Positions 35,787-45,164 are shown, counted from the stretch's first letter. The stretch: 64,000 nucleotides of DNA from Vulcanisaeta sp. JCM 16161 (GCF_001316285.1 NZ_BBDO01000005.1:124001-188000), one strand, 5' to 3'. Translations and numbers: made by a program. The notes: generated by a model not told the origin, from the letters alone.

Positions 35787-36956
35787 GTGGTTAGGTTTAG
35801 TGAATTACCGCCTGAATTCTGGAGGGAGTTTAGGCTTTGGCGTAGTGTGGGTAATGAGTTTAATGGTTTGTCGCCACCTGGGAATTTTGTTGGTTCTGTG
35901 AATTACCCATACATTAATGTTGGTGCATTGGTTAATGATGGGAGTGATGATGCGGCAATACTCGATAATCCGGAGGAGTGGTTTAAACGTGGCTTTACCC
36001 AATGGGATATTGTCAGGTTAAGGTCTAGGATAATACTCAGTAGGACGAGGGCTTCAGTTAATTCACTTAATAATCCCATAATTAGTAGGATTCAGGAATT
36101 AAGTATTGGGCGTAATTCAGTTGATGTTGAGGTTAGGTTGAGGAAATTGGTGCTTAGGGCGTTGGCTGATGATTATCACGCACCGCTTGGTAATATTGGT
36201 GAGTTAAGGGATTTGAGGATAACGTCTAATGTCAGTGCCGAGAATATAGTTGAGCGGTTAATCAATGACTATGACGTGGACGCCGAGACGGCAGTTATTG
36301 AGCTTTACCGTGGTTCAATACCTGTATCCCGTATACAGCGCATGTTCGCGATTGGATTGTTAGGCAGTAGGAGATTTAGGAGGTTGGTACCAACAAGGTG
36401 GTCTATAACGGCTGTTGATTCAATAATTGGTGATTACCTTAGGAACAGGATTATTGAGTATAATGAGGTTGGGCAGGTAGAGGTTCACAAAATGGAGTAC
36501 ATGGGAAATAGGTATTTCGTAATACTCATACCTGGTCCCTGGAGATATGAGCTTATTGAATTGAAAATGCCTGGTTCAGTATGGAATAGAAATGATAACT
36601 CGCCTAGGGTGTTCACGGATTACGAGAGGACAAGGGGTATGAAGGGATACGCAGAGGATACAGGTGGTGCGTTTTATGCTGTTAGGCTTGGTGTCCTTGA
36701 GTATCTCGATAGGGTTGGTAGGCAGGCATCGGTGATAGCAATTAGGGAGGTAACACCAGAATACAAGGTTCCTGTCGGCATTTGGCAGGCAAGGGAGACT
36801 ATTAGGAATGGCATGGGGGTTAACGTGAGGAGGTTTTCAGACGTTAATGAAGCAATTAATTACGTGAATGCTTCATTACTAACGGGTAGTTTATGGCTTA
36901 GCCATAGTCGCCTCATTAGGGAGTTCAGGAGTGACCTGGTTAGGTTCCTTATCTAA
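35787..36956 (+). CDS. nreA: DNA repair protein NreA (Nre family)
   Basis: Intact 389-aa member of the archaeal Nre family (Nre_N PF04894, Nre_C PF04895). Hallmarks: PPGNFVGSVNYPYINVGALV followed by LDNPEEWF and the RSRIILSRTRASV region; and in the C-terminal half FVILIPGPWRYELIELKMPG, RVFTDYERTRG and GAFYAVRLGVLEYL. NreA of haloarchaea protects against DNA damage with a PCNA-interacting tail; I see no clear PIP box here. Many Nre proteins begin with a zinc finger, which is absent; this protein starts directly before the core. GTG start supported by TATA spacing. Overlaps the end of ctaB by 8 bases. Confidence 0.8.
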   Translation: MVRFSELPPEFWREFRLWRSVGNEFNGLSPPGNFVGSVNYPYINVGALVNDGSDDAAILDNPEEWFKRGFTQWDIVRLRSRIILSRTRASVNSLNNPIISRIQELSIGRNSVDVEVRLRKLVLRALADDYHAPLGNIGELRDLRITSNVSAENIVERLINDYDVDAETAVIELYRGSIPVSRIQRMFAIGLLGSRRFRRLVPTRWSITAVDSIIGDYLRNRIIEYNEVGQVEVHKMEYMGNRYFVILIPGPWRYELIELKMPGSVWNRNDNSPRVFTDYERTRGMKGYAEDTGGAFYAVRLGVLEYLDRVGRQASVIAIREVTPEYKVPVGIWQARETIRNGMGVNVRRFSDVNEAINYVNASLLTGSLWLSHSRLIREFRSDLVRFLI

Positions 36957-37810
36957 TGAGTGATAGTGCCATACCGATTATTAGGAAGACCGTTAGTACG
37001 GGTGAACTCGCCTTAAACATTTGCCAGAATACCTCCCTACTGGCTTAATCATGGCCTTAACACTGTAATAACTGCTCCAGGCCGCCGCAATGAGTAGTAT
37101 GATTAACCCAATGAGGTTTTTGAGAATGAGTATGTAGAGGAATATCATGTATATGTTCGAGAACACGTTGAGCAGCGCCACCATGATCATGGCCTTTTCC
37201 TCACTCATCTCGAGGGGTAGCATCTTAATGCAGGTCCTTGAGTAGTCATCCTTAGCCCTAATCACGAGACTCCATATGTGCGCGGGTATCCATAGGTATA
37301 TGGCCATGGATAGTAGGAAGGCCTCGAGATCCAGGGGCCTCGCTACAGTCCACCCAGCCAGTAACGCTGCATTACCAGCAACACCACCAATCAGTATATT
37401 ACTCCAGCTTCTGCACTTTAAGAACACCGTATAGATTATTGCGTAGAAGAGCCAGCCAAGCACTACGAAGATTGTGGGCCATAGGCCAAGCCATACGTAT
37501 GATAAGGCGAAGCTGAGGATTGATAAAACCAGGGACTCTATTAACGCATTGCCTGGGCTCACACGACCTGCAGGTATTGGCCTATTCCTAGTCCTGTTCA
37601 TCTGGCATCAATATCCCTCTCATAATACATGTTGAATACGGCAGAACCACCCGTGCTTAATAACCCAACAATAGCTAATTCACCTATGTAGGTTATGCTT
37701 ATACTCGGTGCTGCTGCGAATACGTAACCGGCTATTGCGGCGAGTATGAGTAGCCAAATGACCCTGGGCTTCATCAGAAGTACGTAATCCTTAATCGCCA
37801 CATTTAGCAA
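36949..37810 (-). CDS. ctaB: Protoheme IX farnesyltransferase (CtaB/CyoE), frame-broken
   Basis: Membrane prenyltransferase converting heme b to heme o for terminal oxidases; about 287 residues and seven to nine helices. Start KDYVLLMKPRVIWLLILAA; first Asp motif NMYYERDIDARMNRTRNRPI (a lost G at about 37600 splits it); VSPGNALIESL; second motif HIWSLVIRAKDDYSRTCIKMLP. A second break near 37050 yields the last helix (PVLTVFLIIGMALSLIR), stop at 36949-36951. This indicates an aerobic or microaerobic heme-copper respiratory chain. Cytochrome oxidase genes are not in the window. Confidence 0.9.
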
Positions 37811-37938
37811 TGATTAATTATTGCGTTAAAAACTTTATTTCAAAATCCGTGTTAAAGTAATTGGTAAGTCTCTGTTCAATTAATTTAACAGAAACAGCCC
37901 TACTCCTTATTTTATTTAATAACAATAAAGCCTAGGCA

Positions 37939-39555
37939 GTGCTCATTGCTTGTGTGAGGATTGGTGTTGTAATTAAGGCGCAGAGTCCCAGGGCATTTTG
38001 GTTTAGGGTATTTGACAATGTTGAGGATAGGGTAAACGTTGGTACATTCGTAACCCTAGACAATTATGAAAATATGGCTAACGGACCAATACTTGCTAGG
38101 GTGACCAGGGTCATTAGGCATAATTACCTAGTCGATGATAGGGTCATTGCCCAACTTGGTAATGAGGACGTAATAAACACATTCAGGGACTACGGGATAG
38201 ACATTCAATACATTGCGCAATCAACGCTTGCCAGGGCATCAATCATTGGTTACAGTTGGTACACGATTCTCCAAACCACTAAAGCCTCCAAAACCCATGG
38301 ATTTCGTATACCTACCAACAGAGGGTGAGTTGGGTAAGTTGCTTAGGATGAGTGATGATGGCGTTAGGCTGGTCATTGGCAGTATTAGGTCACTATCAAT
38401 ACCCGCAGAACTGGATGCCAATAAGTTAGTATCGCACCACTGCGCAATATTAGCGGCCACAGGCGGTGGCAAGTCCTGGCTGGCTGGTGTCATAGTCGAG
38501 GAATTGACGCTGAGGGCTGAAATACCGGTAATAATCATTGACCCTCACGGAGAGTACTCGGCAATGCAGGTTCCCAAGTCGTTAAGTGATGATGCTAAGT
38601 ACGTTGCTGGCCTCGTTAGGGTATACGTACCTGGTAAGGTAGATACCACGAGTTTAGATGATTATTTCAGGGCTAGGTTTGGTGTTGAGAGGAGGTACGT
38701 GAGGTTTGGTATTAATCCGAGGTCGTTATCGCTGAGGCTCATGGAGGGATTGCTGGATCATTATTACGGACTTACCGACGCTCAAAGGAGAATTCTTGAG
38801 GAGGCTTGGCAATACATGGGCATGGATAATGAATTAACAGGCCTAGACGAGTTCCTTAGTGACCTGGAGAAAAGCGGTAGTAAGATTGTTAGGGGCTACG
38901 GCAATGAATTAGCCCTATCCACATTGCTGACTAAGGTTAAGATGCTCATTGAGAATAGGCCATTCTTCATAACAAGGCCTGGCGAGTTCTACGGGAATGA
39001 GCAATAAGGCTCTTGGACATTAAGGACTTAATGGAGTATGGAATACACGTGCTAGACCTTAGTGGTTTAGATCTAATAGATCAACAGGCCCTAGTGGCCC
39101 TAATACTCAACAATGTATTTAGATTATCAGCAATGAGGAGGAATAGACCAGTCTTCATAGTTGTTGAGGAGGCCCATAATTACGCGCCATCGATTGGTTC
39201 ATCATTAAGCACGTCAACGTTGATAAAGATTGCTAGGGAGGGCCGTAAATTCGGTGTCGGACTATGCATAATAAGTCAAAGGCCATCTAAGGTACACCCA
39301 GATGTATTGAGCCAATGCCTGACCCAAGTCTTTAAGAGGATAATAAACCCGGTTGACCTCAGATACGTGAGAAATGTGGTTGAGTTCATATCTGATGAGG
39401 ACCTATGGGAGGTAAGGGTACTTAATGAGGATGATGCCTTGGTAACGGGGTTGGCCGTGCCAATGCCGTTACCCGTTAAGGTTAGGGATAGATTAACAGA
39501 GCATGGAGGAGTAACACCAACTCTCACGCCGAGAGGTAATATTACTAAGGTGTAA
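37939..39555 (+). CDS. herA: HerA-family ATPase/helicase (HAS-barrel + DUF87), frame-broken
   Basis: About 530 residues in three frames (breaks near 38280 and 39005). The N-terminal HAS-barrel region: ACVRIGVVIKAQSPRAFWF, RVNVGTFVTLDNYE. The RecA-like domain has Walker A LAATGGGKSWLAGVIVEEL, IIIDPHGEYSAM, Walker B PVFIVVEEAHNYAP, and the arginine-finger region IAREGRKFGVGLCIISQRPSKVH. HerA works with the nuclease NurA in DNA end resection. NurA, Mre11 and Rad50 are not adjacent here. Related VirB4/HerA-like proteins drive DNA import in crenarchaea, so the role is not certain, but the HAS-barrel favours HerA. Confidence 0.8.
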
Positions 39556-39621
39556 TTCAAGTATAATTTGGGTATAATAGGGTCAGGTAAAACTTTTATT
39601 GTACTCTCGTGATCGGTTGTT

Positions 39622-40588
39622 GTGCGTATAATCCTTGGTACGCCGGTGAATTCGAGGCCTAAGCCCTGGCTTTATTTTCGTGTACCGGCCATAATGGTTA
39701 ATGCCTTCGATATTATGAGGAGTAGAATTGGTAAGAAGGAGCACGTTATAAAAAAACGTATTACAGTATGATGGCGAGGTTTGGATGGATAGTGGTGGTT
39801 TTCAATTTCTAAGGCATGGCAAGATACCAAACATTGAGGATTTAGCTAGGGTTTATGACCAGTACTGGGATGTTAGGTATTTCCTAAATCTTGATTATCC
39901 GCCAAGCCCCACCGATGATGAGCATGATCTAGAATTAAAGCTAAGGAGGTCACTCAGTAATTATGAATACCTAATTAAGAGGTTTGATAATGTCCTGCCA
40001 GTAATTCATTATCATTGGAGAACCGACGTAATTACTAAGTATGTGATCAAGTACCTGGACTTCAACCCTAAATGCATAGCAATAGGTGGCTTAGTACCAT
40101 ACGTATTAATAAGTAGAGGTGTGCCCAAGGACTCACGGAGATCAGCACTGAGGTTCTTACTAAGGGTTAAGCGGGAAACTGGCATGTGCATTCACGTGCT
40201 CGGCCTTGGATCACCGGTGATAAACCCAATACTTAAGCTCATTAATATTGATAGCACCGACACGAGTACCTGGAGGGTTAAGGCGGCCTATGGCAAGGTC
40301 GTCATGCCAGGTGGTGGTGAGAGGCATGTTAGTGGTAGGTCCATAAGTTTTGGGGGTAAGAAGGCCACGAGTGACGACTTAATGAGACTATACGCATTTC
40401 TTAAGGCTACGGGCTTTCCGATGACTGATCAATTTAACGAAATCGTAACAAGCTTTGAGTATAGGGCCCTGGTTAATGCGTGGGTTGTGCTTAACAGTTT
40501 TGAATTACCGGGCAGTGGCGTGTTTAGGTCCATATATGATGAATTGGCGGGAGAGGTTTCGGAGCGGGTCATCGAAAATGCACATTAG
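39622..40588 (+). CDS. tRNA-guanine transglycosylase-like protein without zinc motif, frame-broken
   Basis: About 322 residues from GTG 39622 (VRIILGTPVNSRPKPWLYF). The frame breaks at an A7 run (39750-39756) and resumes NVLQYDGEVWMDSGGFQFLRHG. MDSGGFQ is the base-binding/catalytic signature of the TGT (beta/alpha)8 barrel, and AIGGLVPYVLISRG corresponds to the second TGT signature (GGL...). LDYPPSPTDDE replaces the usual bacterial loop. The CxCxxC...H zinc site of TGT enzymes is missing. It may be a divergent archaeosine-pathway enzyme or a DpdA-like base exchanger; sequence alone does not decide. Confidence 0.65.
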
Positions 40589-40629
40589 GGATTACATTTA
40601 TTAATGCGTTTCACCTCTACGTAATTACC

Positions 40630-40974
40630 GTGAGGAAGGTTCAGAAGAATTGCTTAACGCTTGTTGTAGATGTGTGTAATGACACGTTGGATAGGTTTAA
40701 GGGATTCATGAATACGGTCATTAGGAGGGCTGGTTTTGGTGGTGCGGTGAGGGTCCTCGTTTATAAATGTAGGGAACTCGACTTCAATAAGTATGTTAGG
40801 GAATTGAATTCTGTGGTCGCCAATAACTTCTCCGTGTCGATATTTGTTTATGAATTCGACGATATTAATTCATTAATTAATGAGCTTAATAAGAATATAT
40901 TTAGTGGTTGCGATAGTTACAGTGTATTATCAACAATTGATTTACCGATAGGTAATTATGAGAAATTGAAGTAA
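40630..40974 (+). CDS. Hypothetical protein, 114 aa
   Basis: GTG 40630 start. The protein looks like an alpha/beta fold with two strand-helix units (CLTLVVDVCNDTLDRFKGFM; VRVLVYKCRELDF; VSIFVYEFDDINSLINELN). I do not recognise it. It follows the TGT-like gene by 41 nt on the same strand, so it may share its transcript. Its stop codon at 40972-40974 directly abuts the D box of a minus-strand C/D box sRNA. Confidence 0.45.
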   Translation: MRKVQKNCLTLVVDVCNDTLDRFKGFMNTVIRRAGFGGAVRVLVYKCRELDFNKYVRELNSVVANNFSVSIFVYEFDDINSLINELNKNIFSGCDSYSVLSTIDLPIGNYEKLK

Positions 40975-41022
40975 TCAGCTTAGCCCAGCACATCATTGCT
41001 CAGGCCTTGCAAGCATCATCAC
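40975..41022 (-). ncRNA. C/D box sRNA between two convergent genes
   Basis: On the minus strand: C GTGATGA (41016-41022), 12-nt guide TGCTTGCAAGGC, D' CTGA (41000-41003), C' ATGATGT (40990-40996), 11-nt guide GCTGGGCTAAG, D CTGA (40975-40978). It fills the 57-nt gap between a plus-strand stop (40974) and a minus-strand stop (41032). Its 5' end lies 9 nt after the DUF2848 gene, so it is probably processed from that transcript. Target sites would contain GCCTTGCAAGCA and CTTAGCCCAGC; I could not assign them. Confidence 0.78.
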
Positions 41023-41031
41023 TCAATACTG

Positions 41032-41709
41032 CTACTCAATCCAGTAATAATGATCTATAGACCTATTAAGTACTGGGTCGTAGAGCTCAATCTCGAAGTA
41101 ACCACTGGGCTTTATCTGACCCTTTACTGTTGGTATTGTACCTGAGAAGACAACGACATTCTTTAGGTCAGGTACAACCTCACGTATTAGGTCAACGAGC
41201 TTTTCAGGTGTGAGTAGGAACTTCATGGTGCCCTCCTGATATAGAGTCTTCTTATCATCCTCAAGTATCCAACTCCTCAGTACCAAGTCATCCCAGTGAT
41301 CCTCAATCTCCCTAAGTGGCCATGCCCTCCTCGCGACAATCTTTGGGTACATGTGCTTACCAGCAAGTATGCTGCATCTCTCGGCCTCCCTATCCGTGTG
41401 GTCGCTACCGACGGTTACGTAGATCTCATCCTCATTCTTAATTAACAATACATACTCAACCTCACCACTATGCAGGTCACTTACCTTCCTGATGTAGTTG
41501 CTCGTGGTTACCAGGTACGGCTGTAGTATGTATATTTCGGGTATGTTCTTAGGCCCACTAATGCCTATCCTACTTAACTCCTCAACCTCCTTCTTGATTA
41601 TGTCCGTGGTCCTCCCAGACCAGACAAAGATTACTAAGTCGCTAACGGCAATTTCGATGTCTCTCTCATTACCGTTCTTGAACTCTATAGTTACATTAAG
41701 TCTATGCAT
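41032..41709 (-). CDS. DUF2848 family protein
   Basis: Intact 225-aa protein matching the DUF2848 family (related to fumarylacetoacetate-hydrolase-like folds): VTVGSDHTDREAERCSI, then MYPKIVARRAWPLREIEDHW, LVLRSWILEDDKKTLYQEGT and VVVFSGTIPTVKG. The DHTDRE and YQEGT stretches probably bind metal and substrate. Function is not established. In other organisms the family occurs beside catabolic genes; here the neighbours give no hint. A C/D box sRNA follows directly. Confidence 0.7.
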   Translation of the reverse strand: MHRLNVTIEFKNGNERDIEIAVSDLVIFVWSGRTTDIIKKEVEELSRIGISGPKNIPEIYILQPYLVTTSNYIRKVSDLHSGEVEYVLLIKNEDEIYVTVGSDHTDREAERCSILAGKHMYPKIVARRAWPLREIEDHWDDLVLRSWILEDDKKTLYQEGTMKFLLTPEKLVDLIREVVPDLKNVVVFSGTIPTVKGQIKPSGYFEIELYDPVLNRSIDHYYWIE

Positions 41710-41814
41710 AGACGAGCTCTGGTTTATAAAGCAATTACCTTATTAAATTTTTAGTTCCATATTCTGCCTAGGTGAACGGAAATACTAATAAAATCCTAAC
41801 CCAATACTGGCGAG

Positions 41815-41928
41815 ATGATTTCTGAAATAGTCAGGGTTGGCCTTGTCTCGGAAATTAGGCTAACAATACCAAGCGCCGATGACGCACTTGATTACCTTAG
41901 ACTAATGCTAAATAACTTGATAGGCTGA
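41815..41928 (+). CDS. Small hypothetical protein, 37 aa
   Basis: ATG 41815 to TGA 41926-41928: MISEIVRVGLVSEIRLTIPS followed by a short helix. It overlaps the next ATG (TGATG), a coupling arrangement, and a TATA-like ACTAATAAAA lies about 27 nt upstream. Too short to classify. It could also be the first part of the next gene separated by a frame error. Confidence 0.4.
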   Translation: MISEIVRVGLVSEIRLTIPSADDALDYLRLMLNNLIG

Positions 41929-42272
41929 TGGCGTCAATACCCCCAGCCCTGGCCCAGAGCGTTAAGCCTGAGATACCAATATTCGTGAAGTCCGTTAATG
42001 GCGAGGCTGAGATATCAATACACTACTCACCCCTAATGCCACTAATAAGGATCAGGACGTCCAAGGACTTAATAAGTAAGGTGAGTGGTATCAATTTCAT
42101 AGGCGTTGTGCTGGACTCGGGGGGTACCGTACTAAAGATGTATAGGGGCAAGGATGAAATGAGTAGGGATAGGGAGAAGATACTCCTTGTCTTCAGGGTA
42201 TTCATGAACTCCGACATTGAGTTACAGCCATTACCAAGCGTGCCCCGGGGACAGGGCAGCGTCATTATTTAA
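41928..42272 (+). CDS. Hypothetical protein, 114 aa
   Basis: Starts at ATG 41928, overlapping the upstream stop. It shows beta-rich text (IPIFVKSVNGEAEISIHYSP, LMPLIRIRTSKDLIS, NFIGVVLDSGGTVLKMYRG) and no motif I know. It immediately precedes the eL43 operon (58 nt), but eL43 has its own TATA box. Given that position a role in RNA metabolism is possible but unsupported. Confidence 0.45.
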   Translation: MASIPPALAQSVKPEIPIFVKSVNGEAEISIHYSPLMPLIRIRTSKDLISKVSGINFIGVVLDSGGTVLKMYRGKDEMSRDREKILLVFRVFMNSDIELQPLPSVPRGQGSVII

Positions 42273-42300
42273 TGGCTTAATGAAATCACCAGTAGAAATG

Positions 42301-42309
42301 CTTTTATTT
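42301..42309 (+). promoter_or_regulatory. TATA box for the eL43-Brix-Pcc1-prefoldin operon
   Basis: CTTTTATTT centred about 26 nt before ATG 42331, which supports this ATG over the one at 42316. Confidence 0.5.
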
Positions 42310-42330
42310 AGTTAAATGCTATGGTCCTTA

Positions 42331-42609
42331 ATGCCGTTCAGCCATACAAAGATTGTAGGGCCCACGGGGAGGTACGGCGCTAGGTATGGAATGGGTGTTA
42401 GGAGGAAGGTACTGCAGATTGAGGTTAAGCAGAGAGGTAAGCATAGGTGCCCAAGGTGCAAGTCGCTGGTTAAAATGGAGAGGATAGCCTTCGGTATTTG
42501 GAGATGCCCTAAGTGCGGTTACACCTTTGCTGGCGGTGCCTGGGTTCCACAGACAATAATGGGTAAAACACTGGCGACAGAGGCCGCGGCCAAGCAAGCT
42601 ACTAAATGA
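42331..42609 (+). CDS. rpl37ae: Ribosomal protein eL43 (L37Ae)
   Basis: Intact zinc-ribbon ribosomal protein of 92 residues. SHTKIVGPTGRYGARYGMGVR is the family start, and CPRCKSLVKMERIAFGIWRCPKCG contains the CxxC...CxxC zinc site, followed by AGGAWVPQT. First gene of a conserved archaeal operon (eL43, Brix, Pcc1, prefoldin beta, DUF3194, DHH). Overlaps the Brix gene by 4 bases. Confidence 0.95.
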   Translation: MPFSHTKIVGPTGRYGARYGMGVRRKVLQIEVKQRGKHRCPRCKSLVKMERIAFGIWRCPKCGYTFAGGAWVPQTIMGKTLATEAAAKQATK

Positions 42610-43145
42610 GTAGCCTCATAATGGGCCTTGTAGTACTAACGTCATCTAGAGATGCCAGTATTAGGATGAGGCAATTCCTCAATGAGTTGGAGTTAGTAAT
42701 TCCGAACGCGATTAAGGTGAATAGGGGTAAGTCATCAATAGTTGAGATTGCTGGTAAGGCGTTGAGCCTGGGGGCCAATAAGATACTCTATGTGGGTTCT
42801 AGGGGTGGTAACCCAGGCTTCATACGCTTTTTAAGAGTTAGGGAGGGAATTATTGAGGTGATGCCGTACTTAATAAGGATATTTGGTGTTAAATTGTTGA
42901 TGGACATGCCCGTTAGCATCACTAACAAGCAAAGGGCACGTAATGGTGTTATAGTGTCCCTGGGAGAGTACGTGGAGCTCATGGACGTACTAAGCGAACA
43001 ACTTGAATTACCAAGCATGAGGGTTTATGATTTTGAGAGCATTAGGGGCATGTATGATGTTATTTTCCTAATTCACAGGGTTAAGGATGCCTACGAACTA
43101 CAGGTACTGAATGGTAGAGACCTGGGCCCTACGGCCCATTTATGA
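42606..43145 (+). CDS. Brix-domain ribosome biogenesis protein (Imp4/Rpf-like)
   Basis: Intact 179-aa archaeal Brix protein, thought to act in rRNA processing/large-subunit assembly. Features: VVLTSSRDASIRMRQFLNEL at the start, NRGKSSIVEIAGKALSLGA, ILYVGSRGGNPGFIRFL and the second half-repeat with VYDFESIRGMYDVIFLIH. Coupled to eL43 by ATGA overlap. A place directly after eL43 is common in archaea. Confidence 0.85.
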   Translation: MSSLIMGLVVLTSSRDASIRMRQFLNELELVIPNAIKVNRGKSSIVEIAGKALSLGANKILYVGSRGGNPGFIRFLRVREGIIEVMPYLIRIFGVKLLMDMPVSITNKQRARNGVIVSLGEYVELMDVLSEQLELPSMRVYDFESIRGMYDVIFLIHRVKDAYELQVLNGRDLGPTAHL

Positions 43146-43187
43146 GGATCAGTGATGTCATATACGTGAGGCCTAGGGTGATTCGAA

Positions 43188-43430
43188 TTGAATGAGTGCG
43201 AGTTTAAAGCCGTATTTTCCCTGGAGCATGTAGATAAGGAATTGATAGTTAAGTCATTTAAGACGCTTGAGAAGGAAATGAGGTTTGGAAGAGGGTTTGT
43301 GAGTATTGATGTACGTAATGGTGATGTGGTAATAACGGTTTGTGCCAAGGACTTAACGAGCCTGAGGAGCCTAGTTAGTGGGGTTATGAAGTCATTGTAC
43401 TTAATATTCAGGGTTGAGGAGCTTGGCTAA
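43188..43430 (+). CDS. pcc1: KEOPS complex subunit Pcc1
   Basis: Small 80-aa protein with the Pcc1/CTAG fold: FKAVFSLEHVDKELIVKSFKTLEKEM, a beta strand FVSIDVRNGDVVITVCAKDLTSL, and the closing RSLVSGVMKSLYLIFRVEEL helix. Pcc1 is the dimerising subunit of KEOPS, which makes t6A37 in tRNA. Location before prefoldin beta is typical for archaeal pcc1. Start is TTG 43188, the only in-frame start that keeps the first strand; a GTG further upstream is not excluded. Confidence 0.75.
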   Translation: MNECEFKAVFSLEHVDKELIVKSFKTLEKEMRFGRGFVSIDVRNGDVVITVCAKDLTSLRSLVSGVMKSLYLIFRVEELG

Positions 43431-43522
43431 TACTGCAGGTTCCACGCATGATTATTAATGTAGTACTGCCTATAACCACATGCGGATTAATATTTATTAA
43501 GGCTTAGATCAATGGCGCCTTA

Positions 43523-43898
43523 ATGAGTTCATTACCACCATCACTACAGTCAGACCTGGAGAAACTCCAGGCACTGCAGGATCAATTAAATAGTGTTAGG
43601 GTCAGGAAGCAGCAATTTGAGAGCGAGCTTAAGGAGGTTGAGAGGGCTATTTCTGAGATTGAGAAGATCCCGGCGGAGAGCAAGGTCTATAAGATCGTCG
43701 GCTCGTTCCTAGTCCTGGTAACTAAGGACCAGGCACTTCAGGAGCTTAAGGATAGGAGGGAGCTCCTTGAGCTTCACATAAAGACTTTATCTAGGCAGGA
43801 GAGTATGCTTATGAAGCAAATCGAGGACCTAAGGACAGATAAATGAGGCATTGGCTAAGCTCCAGGGCACTGGCGGAGTCGCGAAGGGTGGTGGTTAG
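43523..43898 (+). CDS. pfdB: Prefoldin beta subunit, frame error near the end
   Basis: Hexameric chaperone subunit made of two coiled-coil arms joined by a beta hairpin. N-terminal coil QSDLEKLQALQDQLNSVRVRKQ; hairpin SKVYKIVGSFLVLVTKDQAL; C-terminal coil LLELHIKTLSRQESMLMKQIED. The first frame stops at 43846 after LRTDK. The next frame from about 43830 reads QINEALAKLQGTGG, a normal prefoldin end, stop TAG 43896-43898, five bases before the next ATG. So a frame error near 43830 is likely. Confidence 0.9.
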
Positions 43899-43903
43899 GG
43901 GTA

Positions 43904-44248
43904 ATGAGTAGTAGTGATGAGGTGCTTAATGAAATAGTTAATGTGGTTGCTGAGGAGGTTTACAAGTACTTAATGCGTAGGCTTCCTGAGAAGCTTCTTG
44001 AGGATATCGTAATTAACGTGGGATTCACGGACATTAATAATTACACCCTCGAGATCAGCGTTGATGCAATGACAAGCCCACTATTGAGTGGGCTTGATGA
44101 GATCATTAATGGCGCCATCGAGTTTGGGTTTAAAATAGCTGACTACCTAATGGATAAGTTCAGGAGAGGTGAATTGATTGGCTTATCAACTGGAGAAATT
44201 GAGAGAATTGCTGAGGAATACGCAAAAAGCCTGCGTAATAACGCATAG
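43904..44248 (+). CDS. DUF3194 family protein
   Basis: 114-aa protein with the archaeal DUF3194 arrangement directly after prefoldin beta. Sequence: EEVYKYLMRRLPEKLLEDIVINV, a central strand DINNYTLEISVDAMTSPLL and helical end GEIERIAEEYAKSLRN. Function unknown, but the conserved linkage with prefoldin beta suggests a role in protein folding or RNA metabolism. The 3' end overlaps the following DHH gene by up to 71 bases, depending on which DHH start is used. Confidence 0.75.
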   Translation: MSSSDEVLNEIVNVVAEEVYKYLMRRLPEKLLEDIVINVGFTDINNYTLEISVDAMTSPLLSGLDEIINGAIEFGFKIADYLMDKFRRGELIGLSTGEIERIAEEYAKSLRNNA

Positions 44249-45164
44249 ACATGCCGACATGGACGCATATGCATGTGGAGTCGCCACCAAGGAATTAATT
44301 AATAAACTTGGTTACAACGCGTTCCTCGTAATCCCTGAGGGTCCTTCCCGCGAGGTTAAGTCCTTCATTAATAAACTCGGCATGAATTACCAGGGATTAG
44401 ACAATTGCGATGAGGCGAATCTAGCATTTTTGGTTGATGTTAGTACGTATGCTCAATTGAATGAGTTTAGGAGCGTAATTGGTGATAAGCCCGTGGTGGT
44501 TATTGACCATCATGAAGTACGTAACATAATCCCTACGGTATCTCTCGTGGACCCAAGCGCTACGAGCTGTTCTGAGATAATTACACAGGTATTTAGGGAG
44601 TTTGGGTTTGAGCCAAGTGTGGAGACCGCCATCTTGCTCATTGGCGGTATACTGAGCGATAGTGGTAGGTTGAGTAGGGCTAGGCCCGAGACCTTCGAGC
44701 ATTGGCCTGGCTACTTAGGTTGGCGGGTAGGGATTATAGGGATATTATCAATGCAATGACCGAGGAGGTAACATTTTCCGAGAGAATGGCTAGGGTTAAG
44801 GGCTGCTCAGGATGAGGCTTATAGAGCCGGTGATTACATAATATGCTTAAGTAATGTAAATGCCTATGAGTCATCACTTGCCGACATGCTGATCAAGTCA
44901 GGTTGTGATGTTGCATTGGTGGTTTCAGAGCATGATGGGGAAACAAGGCTATTCGGCAGGAGTAGTAAGAGGATTGCCGAGAGAGTCTCACTTGCCGAGG
45001 TCTTTAATGACTTAGCACGATATTTCAATGGCGAGGGTGGTGGTCATGCAATGGCCGCCGCCCTGAGCATTAAGGCGAAGATTGACCCAACAACGATATT
45101 GATAAAGGCTTTGGGTAATATTGAGGAGAGACTTGGTGTTAAGGCATTAAGAATAACTGATTAG
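44178..45164 (+). CDS. DHH-family phosphoesterase (RecJ/NrnA-like), frame-broken
   Basis: About 328 residues. The DHH domain: ACVITHRHADMDAYACGVAT (motif I), FLVDVSTYAQL (motif II), VVVIDHHEVRN (the DHH signature) and ILLIGGILSDSGRL (motif IV). Frame changes near 44700 (continues FEALAWLLRLAGRDYRDIIN) and near 44810 (KAAQDEAYRAGDYIICLS). The DHHA1 domain ends in GEGGGHAMAAALSIKA, the substrate-binding GGGH motif. Such proteins degrade nanoRNA or ssDNA. The TTG start at 44178 overlaps DUF3194; TTG codons at 44199 or 44211 are alternatives. Last gene of the operon. Confidence 0.85.

Noticed and set aside
37939..39555. Assignment as a Ced/Ted DNA-import ATPase (VirB4/HerA-like)
   Set aside because: The N-terminal HAS-barrel and ATPase motifs fit HerA better, and no CedA-like membrane genes are adjacent.
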